A stretch of 64,000 bases of DNA. Source: Cyathus striatus. Lineage: Eukaryota > Basidiomycota > Agaricomycetes > Agaricales > Nidulariaceae. Below, one piece after another: positions 38,098 to 46,525 of the stretch. The notes beneath the pieces were generated by a model. The model was not told the origin of the DNA. It saw only the letters and a list, made by a program, of their open reading frames with translations, and ran no database searches. The stretch lies in the NCBI GenBank assembly GCA_025738555.1, contig JAOVFP010000009.1, forward strand, positions 3,472,001-3,536,000, written 5' to 3'. Positions within the stretch are counted from its first letter, which is position 1; every line of letters starts with the position of its first letter. The position numbers and the translations under genes were made by a program.

Positions 38098-39727
38098 TCT
38101 TGCAGATCCTACAGATAATGACATCTATGATTATGGGCTGTATCTGATTGATCAATTTCTAACGAGTTCTGGCAAGTCTCTGTCAGAATGGGAAAATCTG
38201 CCACAGCCAACAGGAAACTGGCGTGAACGAGAGCAGCAAGCCAACAACAGAAGGATTGACCAGGACAACAATCCCTTAATTGCATTATACAGTGCATATG
38301 ATGTGGTGCAGCAGCATGCTTTGGCTCAGCAGCGACTGCCAACTTTGAATGAGGAGCAGCGGGCAGCCTTTGATCGAATAGTGCAGGCAATTGAGTCAAA
38401 ATCTGGGGAACTGTTCTTCTTGCATGGTCCTGGAGGAACAGGAAAGACCTATGTGTACAACACACTATGCTATTACCTTCGGGGGTCGGGAAAGATAGTG
38501 ATTGTTGTTGCATCATCAGGGATTGCTGCTCTTCTGATTGTTGGAGGGCGAACTGCTCACTCTGTATTCAAGATTCCAATTGACATCAATGAGACATCAA
38601 TGTGCAATATTGCACAGAACTCTGATCTGGCTGGGCTGATTAAGAAGGCTGATGCTGTGATTTGGGATGAGGCACCAATGCAGCACCGACATATCCATGA
38701 GGCAGTGAGCCGCACTTTCAAAGACCTTCGTTGTGATGAGCGACCATTTGGAGGATGCACTGTAGTGTTTGGGGGTGACTGGCAGCAAATCCTTCCTGTG
38801 GTGGTGCGAGGGAGCCGACCTCAAATTGTGTCAGCATGCCTTCAGAGATCTGATATTTGGGCAGACATTTCAGTGATTCACCTGCGACGCAATATGCGAC
38901 TGAATGTGGACAACCCATCTGAACAAGATTTTGCTCAATGGCAGCTGGATGTTGGGCATGGGGAGTACACGATTAATGACAGTATTCAAATACCAAACCA
39001 CTTCAAGTGTGCTTCAAATACTGTGGAATCCCTTATTTCAACTATCTACCCTGGACTTGATTCAGCTGAGGGGAATACAGATGAGTACTATGCTGAGAGA
39101 ACAATTCTTTCAAGTCAGAACGATGATGTGGATGCTCTGAATCAGAAGATTCTGTCTTCATTTCCAGGGGAGTTGACATCATTACACAGTGCAGATAGTC
39201 TTCTGGATGATCCTGGGAATGAAGGGGAACTTCTTTACCCTGTGGAGTACCTGAACTCAATCAATTGCTCTGGATTACCATTGGCACACTTGGAATTGAA
39301 AATAGGGTGTCCAGTGATGGTGCTTCGGAACCTGAGTGTTTCAGATGGAGTATCCAATGGAAGCCGTGGAATTGTTACACAAATACGGAATCGAGTATTG
39401 GAAGTTCAGTTATTAACTGGGGACAAGAAGGGGTCTTGAGTGTTCATACCACGGATAAAGATTGAACCATCATCTTCACAAGTGCCATTCCGGTTTTGTC
39501 GACACCAGTTTCCAGTTCGACTTGCATTTGCTATGACAATCAATAAGGCACAAGGACAGTCAGTTCAACATGTTGGGTTGGATCTTTGAAATGGGGTGTT
39601 TACACATGGACAGTTTTATGTTGGAGTGTCACAGGTTCGATCTGTTGATCACCTGAAGATGATTTGGGATTCACGAAGTGAAGAAGCTGTTACAAACAAT
39701 ATAGTGTACCCTGAAGTATTACTTTAA
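38098..39727 (+). pseudogene. Helitron helicase of U6, two premature stops
   Basis: The frame begins with the last residues of Rep (LADPTDNDIYDYG) and runs without a stop through SLSEWENLPQ, so Trp (38189-38191) stands where U2 and U4 have UAG. Walker A GPGGTGKT and GGDWQQILP are intact. TGA at 39437-39439 and 39587-39589 replace Arg codons (CGA in U2). The homologous end PEVLL is at 39727. Confidence 0.86.
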
Positions 39728-39816
39728 GATTTAGTTTAGTATATTGTAAATATTGTAGTATATTTAAGTGATATTGGTATATACATATAGTGAATAAATA
39801 TGTAGTAAGAAGAAAG

Positions 39817-40016
39817 AGCAGGGGGTTTGGGGGGCGCAGCCCCCCAAGAAGAAAAAAAGCAGGGGTCTGGGGGCGCAGCCCCTCAGCATGAAGAACTGGG
39901 ATGAAGAAGTGGGGGGTCTGGGGGGCGCAGCCCCACAGCAAGCCGTCATTCGTGTGGAGTGGAGGAGGGAGCCGACAGGCTCCCGTTCCCGTAGCGGAGC
40001 ACGGGTGTAAGGCTTG
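39817..40016 (+). repeat. U6 3' terminal multi-hairpin module
   Basis: The last module of the array, with stem CCCGT (39988-39992) pairing ACGGG (40001-40005), 11 bp before the CTTG end at 40016. Confidence 0.8.
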
Positions 40017-40130
40017 TGATACTAATAATTATAACATTTCTCATCAATTAAAACGCAAAAATTCGAATTAAGATGTACTTGGAGAAATTTGTAAGTTTCA
40101 TATATTGCAATGACATGTATTTATTTAATG

Positions 40131-40351
40131 TGGTACCATGCATAAGTACCGTGCATACCGTGAAAGTACCATGCACTGCCACAATGTACCGTACAAGTAC
40201 CGTACACATCAAAAATCATGTACCGTGCAGATACCGTGCACAAAAATCTGTACCGTACAGTACCGTTCATGAACAAAATACCGTAAATTGGTACCGTAAA
40301 GTACCGTGCATGTACCGTGCAGTGCCATCAATGTACCGTACAGCACTCAAT
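40131..40351. repeat. internal GTACCGT array of the TIR element
   Basis: About 15 copies of GTACCGT/ATACCGT and related TACCGTGCA motifs. It is 1.2 kb from the right end, so it may mark an older nested end or a true internal binding array. Confidence 0.7.
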
Positions 40352-40384
40352 TTATGTCAATAAATAAACATGTATGTACTTCAC

Positions 40385-40620
40385 TCTCACCTGCCCTCCC
40401 GCTCAATATGCTTATCAATTAAGTATGTTGCTCATTAATGCCGACCTTCCCGCCCATCGTTTCCCACGCCTCCGCTTAACAATTATGTTGCTTAATTGAT
40501 GTCAGCCTCTCCGCTCATTGTCTCCCACGCCTCCGCTTATCAATTTTCTGCATGACCACCTTCCCACCCATCGTTTCCCACGCTTCCGCTAATCATATTC
40601 AGTCCCCGCTCACTGCTGCC
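40385..40620. repeat. C-rich tandem repeat (CCCACGCCTCCGCTTA)
   Basis: Three or four degenerate copies, about 60-80 bp apart, of a unit with CCGC(T/C)CATTGTCTCCCACG followed by CTCCGCTTATCAATT. Confidence 0.6.
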
Positions 40621-41384
40621 CGCCCCTCTTCTCAATAATTCCCACAGTATTTCCTTTGCTAAATACTCACCCTTAACATTTCCCACATATTTTAGTGTTG
40701 CCCACTGCTGCTTATAGCTTCCCATGCTTCATCATTGCATCAATTCATTGTTCTCCACCCTCCGCTTTCGTTTTCTCATGCACATATTGCGCATTCATTG
40801 GACTTTCCCTTAAATTTATAACAAATCAACAGTACATATGCTTCATAAATTATAACTGTAGGATTCACTGTACAAAAGTATTAATTATTCCATAGTGAAT
40901 TATTTCGCATTTTCATATGATTACCCTTTCTTGTAATACCTAAGGTACACCATAATGTATAAAGTAAAATATATAACATATATTACATAAAGATTCAAGG
41001 GAAAATATTAAATTCTGAGCTAAATAATGCGAAATTACTTGCTCACTGTTGAGCATGATGATGAGGAAGGGTGCCCATCAACACATCACCCATCAATATG
41101 TGTGGCGGCCTTGAGGAAAGTGAGTTTGATGGCATTGATGAATGTCAATGACAGCAATTGCAACATTGACAAAGGTGAGAAGAAGCGTGGGAAATTTTGA
41201 ACAACACAAAATGTTGAAGGAAATGGCGGGCGGGGGACCGGACAAAGGGAAGATAGGAGAGTAGTGTAGAGTGGTTTTGAAATGGTACTCCATTAATTAC
41301 AGAATTTTCTTGCTCAGTTAATATAAGTATGGTACAATAATTTTGATTCAGTACTCCGGTTATCACGGAATAATATTGCACCAA

Positions 41385-41508
41385 TGATGTACCGTGCATA
41401 ACGAGAAATGTACCGTGCATAACCAAAAATGTACCGTACATTGTACCGTGCATACCGTAAATAGTACCGTACAATTTTTGATGTACCGCACAGTACCGTT
41501 AAAAACCA
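41385..41508. repeat. right subterminal GTACCGT array
   Basis: About eight copies of GTACCGT directly inside the right TIR, the counterpart of 11660-11757. Confidence 0.75.
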
Positions 41509-41515
41509 CTAGCCC

Positions 41516-41524
41516 CCGCACGAG
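41516..41524. repeat. target-site duplication, right copy (CCGCACGAG)
   Basis: Identical to 11637-11645. Confidence 0.85.
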
Positions 41525-41788
41525 TTCATCTAGAAGCTTTTGTAGTGTAGCCAGTCGATCCGCATCGTTTAACTGTGCGTTGTTATTGTGGGAGATAGCG
41601 AGATATAGACCACTAAGATCGTTGTTGGATTTATATTTTGCGATAATAGAATCTCCCAGCTGCAAAGTCGCCAAGTTTTAATTGTAAAAAGGGTATGTAA
41701 TAGGTGTAGGACATACCGTCAGCAGCGAAGTGTTCAGAGCATCTGCACCATACTCATATATTTCTGCACTTGTTCACCTTTCATCCAT
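41525..41788 (-). pseudogene. CHAT/TPR gene copy 2, 5' exons
   Basis: Exon 1 (41788-41717) begins MDER as in copy 1, but the fifth codon is TGA (41774-41776). It continues TSAEIYEYGADALNTSLLT and ends at a GTATGT donor. Exon 2 opens at 41659 after GCAG with LGDSIIAKYKSNNDLSGLYL and runs into the right target duplication. Copy 1 has LGDSLIERYKCNNDPSVLYR there. Together with 7579-11645 this is one interrupted gene. Confidence 0.87.
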
Positions 41789-42878
41789 CTAAAGATGTGT
41801 TATCGTACTGGTAAGAAAGACAAATGGAACATACCACTTAAGAGAAATGCGCTGAATACGTGAATCTAAGGGGTTATGTATTTAATATTCCGTGCTGACT
41901 CAATCTAAGACAGTGATAGGTATCACCTCCGTGCTATATTTGGGGGTGTACCTATTCCGACCTGTTCATCGATGGGCATGACTTTGAATGACAGGTGTTA
42001 TTGTCTTGGGAATCTCTCTATCTGTCACACTGCATTGCATTAACCTAGCCAGGAATGAGATGAAGAGGTCCATAGTGTTAGTTTAGTTTTCTCACTCTCC
42101 TATCTGCTTCACATGTATGGACGGGACTGGCTCGTATCATGCATAAAGTTTAGGATCCTGCTTTGTGATGCAAACCGCGAAGGCTTTGGTGATCCGAGGA
42201 TCGAAGTTAATCGTTCCTGCGGACGAATGTCGGGACTAAAATTTCACCGATCTGAGCATTCGTGACTAAGCTTTGTTCCGGTGATGTTTGAGCGATGCAA
42301 GGATAAGTGCTTGATAGCTATAAGTAGTGTATGAGTACCATGTATGTACAGTCGGTGGGGCGAAAAGCCTTGTTGTGGCTTTAGAGGTATGAGAAGGTTG
42401 AGTAGAGGAATCCAGGCTAGCATGCGTGTCAAGCTGAGAGTGTTGTGAGAATGGGTTGGAGACAACTCTGTGCCTGGGCCCTGGCCCTGAGAAGAAATTA
42501 AGCGTGGGAGGGCGGAATCTAAACACTTGGCTCCGTTCGAAGGCTCCTCGGCATATAGTACAAGTTTATTTATCATGAAGTCCAAAAGAGTCCAATGCCT
42601 ACTACACACTGTAATGACTGCTACAAGCTAGGAGTAATAATTCAGATGCATTAGGTTCCAATGCATCGAAAACTTCAGCATGTAAGTAGCAACATTACTC
42701 TAGGTGCTGAATATCAAGTAACTGTCCAGCTTTTGAAATATCATACAATAAAGCTACAGATAATCCAGACTCCAACGACTGCGTTGAGGAGCGGAAAAGG
42801 AATTCAACATTTTCAAGGTACTGACTTTGAAGTCCGGAATTCATGGCAATCTAACATCGGCTAATTTTTGCATATCGT
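41789..42878. other. intergenic, upstream of CHAT copy 2
   Basis: 1.1 kb without a recognised gene. It is the counterpart of 4076-4930. Frames at 42244-42609 and 42661-42864 have no supporting motif. Confidence 0.45.
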
Positions 42879-44463
42879 TTAAGGCTCTGGGTCAGCACCA
42901 GTCCTTTGAACAACAGACTCATTGAACTGCATCGATGAACCCGAGAGATAACATTCATCGAGGGAATCGTGATAAGCCTCTGTCCTCGTCCTGTCTTTGA
43001 TATGTAGCACAACTCGACACGTTAATATGGCGTGAATAACTCGTTCGAGCCTAATTTGTAATCACATCATTAGCTTTGTGTTACAAGCGTGTTTGAAAGG
43101 TGCTTACATCGTCAGGAGATTGAGATAATCAATCTGGACAATGATATGATCAGATCAAAGTTACATTTGGATATAGATTACGCATTCACGTACAGGCATG
43201 GCCCGAATCACGACTACATTTAAGGCTGATAAAACGAACAGATAGAAATAATATAGGATGCCTACAACCAATGGTCAGCAAGAAACCTTTTCGAATAATA
43301 AAGCTATTTGCGCACCATCTTTAAGTATTGGCTTCAGAAGTTCGCCTGGCTTCGAGGAGGTAAAGAAGGCTTTGAAAAATGTCTCGTTATCCATGGTAAC
43401 TACAAAAACATGAGAACTTCGGCCTATGATGCGGTTGAGAGAGCTTCTCACGGGATCGCAATGCTTGCACCGCCATTAGCGTTAAGAGGCCTATAATTCG
43501 AGTAAGAGACAGCTCTTTCATGGAACACTAGTGGTTGCTTACCAGCATCGTATATCATCAAAAGAATCCACTCTATCGACAGTATCCGACTTCCCCCTTG
43601 AAGAAAACACCCACGGAAAGGCTGATAAGGGGGTTCAACGACTATGATATAATTAGCATTTTGTATCATCAAAAGATTTAACAATGACTTACATTTCGCA
43701 GTCCCTGAGAACAGTACGATGACCGGGATTGCCGGAATCGCCGCAGAAAACGAGAAGATGACCAATCCAATGCCCACTACTTTGTTTTGTCCCCAGACTG
43801 CCCATGTACGTAGACTCAGAATAACTGGAGGGTATCGTCAATATTATACCGGGTTTCCCTGATGTATCGCTTACTTTCTGCTACTATAATTCCGACGAGA
43901 ATCAACACTGCACAATGACATCAGTCAAGATCGCAATGCGAAGTATGATTGGTATCTACTTACGTGCATTTACTTTGTACGCTTGGTTGCAAGTCTCTGT
44001 CGATAGTCCAGGAGAAAAGATCCCTATAAGATTAGATGTAACGTTAAATGAAGCGAGACTTTCAGTGTAAAGGAACTGACGAAAAAAAAGAACACAGGAC
44101 TCGACGAAGGGTAGATATCGCGTGAACAGAAACATCAGATTCGGAATCGACCACTTCGTACTCCAGATGTATTTCATTTCCAGTTCAAACGTTAGGAAGT
44201 AGTCGAAGACCTATGAAGATGAAATCCGATAAGAACAGTGCAAGGGTCGATCAAACAATACACCCACCAGTATCGCGACGCTTGCGACTTTTACTTGCGA
44301 TAAGTCTATGTGTAACATTGGACGTACGTGAACTCACCATCTAAGTACTGGTATGGGCGTTGTGAGTATGAGAAGGTTATCAGTCAAAAGATAAGGCACG
44401 TACGTTGAAAAGCACGATATGTTCCAATTCGGTAATAGTAGTCGACGAGCTAGAAGAAGCCAT
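42879..44463 (-). CDS. DUF6533-family multi-pass membrane protein (copy 2)
   Basis: The start at 44463 (MASSSSSTTITELEHIVLFN) splices to YLD-DLSQVKVASVAIL and then VFDYFLTFELEMKYIWSTKW and FLFTRYLPFVES, the DUF6533 signature. Further exons give PGLSTETCNQAY, LLILVGIIVAEIILSLRTWA, the hydrophobic VGIGLVIFSFSAAIPAIPV, PPYQPFRGCFLQGGSRIL, IEWILLMIYDAGLLTLMAVQ, ILYYFYLFVLSALNVVVIR, IDYLNLLTM, LERVIHAILTCRVVLHIK, and a hydrophilic tail ending GADPEP with TAA at 42879-42881. All joins keep frame with GT..AG introns of about 50-60 bp, and no stop was met, so the gene looks intact. Function is unknown; the topology is that of a multi-spanning membrane protein. It precedes the broken CHAT copy 2 exactly as copy 1 precedes CHAT copy 1. 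Confidence 0.83.
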
Positions 44464-44500
44464 TTCTACGTTCGACAAGACATATCGACTTCGTCCTGTG

Positions 44501-44508
44501 TCTTTATA
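44501..44508 (-). promoter_or_regulatory. TATA-like box of DUF6533 copy 2
   Basis: TATAAAGA on the minus strand, about 40 bp before the ATG at 44463. The spacing equals that in copy 1. Confidence 0.45.
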
Positions 44509-45193
44509 GAGAAGTTTGACGAGGAGAATGTACAATCTAAAAACAGGCCCGCACAGCTGGATATAAAGAAAGAACTGAGGCAGTAACGGAAAAACAAGAA
44601 TCCTCCGTCGGGTGGTGGGAGTATACTATACTTTAAGGTTCGTAGAAGCATTTCGGACTGAATCTGTCCCGTCAGGATACAATGCGGAGATTGAGGCGTG
44701 GTGTGTACCTTTGTGGTGTGCACGAGGCGGGGATCTCGAGGCCCTGCATGGAAATGCGCTATGAATAACTGGACATGCCTTCCATGATATGTAGTCATTC
44801 GTAGTCATTCGATCACATTATCCTCGAGAGCTGTTGGATTAAGCGTTAAGATGACATAGACTAGCCATTTCCGATCATGTTTTCCCTGGAAGATGAGAAA
44901 TGGCGCTTGTTAGATTGGGCGCTAGGCCGCTTAAAATAGGTCACTCCGGAAAGATTTTCATTCCATAACTCCACTTTGGCAGGCATACTGAAGTTAAAAT
45001 AGCCCACATTAGCAAGGTGAATGAACAAGCAGGTTACAGTCGTAAGAGTATCAAGAAGTCGGAAAGATTTGTATGTCCTTGTAAATGGTTCGAGTTCCAC
45101 TCTCAACTTAAAGTACATAGAAGATCATCGATAGAATAATAAAATTAATGGGAGTCGTGCTTACAAACTCAAAGATGGCAAATGTTGGCGTTA
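44509..45193. other. intergenic, no gene seen
   Basis: No convincing coding frame, RNA gene or repeat is recognised before the MITE at 45194. Confidence 0.5.
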
Positions 45194-45873
45194 CAGTGTT
45201 TGGACGTTCCTTGACACAGCGACACTCCTTGACACACCTCCACTCTTTTCATTCTCCTGCCTCAACCTTTCGCTCTATGACTTATAAAATCTGCATACGC
45301 ATTTTAATACATATTGCCTCATCTACAAAAAAATTTGAAAAGATTATGCTCACTGGAGGGAAAGATAAATAAGGATTACTCCGAAGTCAGGTAAAAATCT
45401 CATCTTGACACATTTTTGCAACCAAATTTTTGAGTTCCCTAGCCAAGGTGGTATCTTACAGATTTTTATGTATACTTATATAGTAAGTGTAAATATTTTC
45501 CCCAACTTGTATCCTGATTAAGACAGAAATGCGATGTTGAAAAATGAAATAATCAAAAAGTAGTATATTTGATGGTTCCAGAGAGTGACACATCCAAGTC
45601 ACACGCTCTTGGTCCCACCCAAACTTGCGGATGTGAATCATTGTGACACCCGTGACATTACTGTGTCAAGTCGCGGTTTTTGACTGAAAAGCGTTCTTCT
45701 CAATAATCCTCATCTTACAATTATTTCAACATATAATTCTACCTCAAAATTTTGTATAATAGCTCTATAGATGGTACGTTATATGTATATAAAGTTTTTT
45801 AAACAAAATTACTACTTGTTGTCAAGATAAATGGGATTTTCAATCGTGTGTGTCAAGGAACGTTCAATCACTG
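45194..45873. mobile_element. MITE of Tc1/mariner type, 680 bp
   Basis: The inverted ends CAGTGTTTGGACGTTCCTTG and CAGTGATTGAACGTTCCTTG are each flanked by TA (45192-45193 and 45874-45875), the duplication used by Tc1/mariner elements. GACAC-rich motifs follow inside both ends. There is no transposase frame. Confidence 0.8.
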
Positions 45874-46525
45874 TACATGCTTTCTTTAAAACTTTGCGGG
45901 ACGTTAGCTGACGTTGGAGGTTTGGAATAAGATTTCGGATAATCGCGGAATTTCGCAATTTGCTTGCATGTGTTTACATATGCTTGTCTAAGGTCCCTTG
46001 AAAATAACAAACATCGGAGGTTTTCCGGCCTTTCGCCCAACTTTCGCCAGCTGACATGAACTTGCATGAACTACCTGCTCAAACTTCATCAGTAGGCTTA
46101 GCTACGAAGATACAGAGATCTTGTTTGAAGATCCGATATATGGATATTCTACGGGTTTGTCTGATGCAGTTGTCGTATCCTTGCCATATCTTTCATTGAT
46201 CATTCACGTTCTGAAGGTCACGACGTTCCTAACTCCAACATCCATCGGAACCGAAAGTACTGATGAATGAAGGAGTTGCTCGTTATAACAAGAGCGTTAA
46301 ACCAATTATAAATCCCACAATAAACATATCCAACATGTCAAAAGCCTAAATCCACGAATGCATTAGCTATGCCGGCTAACATTTGCCTGTCAACCATCCG
46401 GTGACATACACAGCCCCCCGCTGATACATACCCCAAGCTCGCTCCCAAGGCTATGTTTCCTCTCGTCATCCAAATATACTGGGACCGCCCAGTTCATTAC
46501 TCTCGGTTTATCTTCCCTCCCGCAC
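45874..46525. other. intergenic, upstream of the 46526 gene
   Basis: 650 bp without a recognised gene. It should hold the promoter of the next gene, but no clear TATA box was identified. Confidence 0.45.

Larger units (their letters stand above)
11947..40016 (+). mobile_element. head-to-tail array of six Helitrons (U1-U6)
   Basis: Six elements follow one another with no spacer. Every internal boundary reads GTAARGCTTG followed by TCTATATATAATGAG or a close variant (13825/13826, 21439/21440, 23151/23152, 30947/30948, 34560/34561). The outer left flank is A and the outer right flank is T, the known A|T Helitron target. All units have the same 3' hairpin, and the longer ones encode Rep-helicase. 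Sizes are 1879, 7614, 1712, 7796, 3613 and 5456 bp. Confidence 0.88.
34561..40016 (+). mobile_element. Helitron unit U6, internally deleted
   Basis: 5456 bp. The 5' end is the most changed of all units (TCTAAATAGAAAGAG). Rep is interrupted by a deletion of about 1.4 kb at 38096, and the helicase has two TGA stops. The 3' end GTAAGGCTTG is followed by T, and the TIR element resumes there. Confidence 0.86.
11646..41515. mobile_element. 29.9-kb nested TIR DNA transposon inserted in CHAT copy 2
   Basis: The ends are inverted: left GGGCCGACAGTTTTTGACGG, right (reverse complement) GGGCTAGTGGTTTTTAACGG. Over 23 bases 17 agree and all six differences are transitions. The element is flanked by a perfect 9-bp duplication and interrupts a coding exon whose frame is restored when the element is removed. 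A 9-bp duplication is usual for Mutator-like elements; hAT elements give 8 bp. Without the Helitron array inside it would be about 1.8 kb (11646-11946 plus 40017-41515) with no transposase frame, so it was probably a non-autonomous element. GTACCGT-rich arrays lie at both ends. Confidence 0.85.
40017..41515. other. right arm of the TIR element, non-coding
   Basis: 1.5 kb, AT-rich except for GTACCGT arrays and a C-rich repeat. No transposase frame is recognised. A 66-codon minus-strand frame at 41093-41293 has no recognisable features. Confidence 0.7.

Noticed and set aside
11646..41515. Starship-type giant element
   Set aside because: No DUF3435 tyrosine recombinase is present. The size is explained by nested Helitrons within a TIR element.
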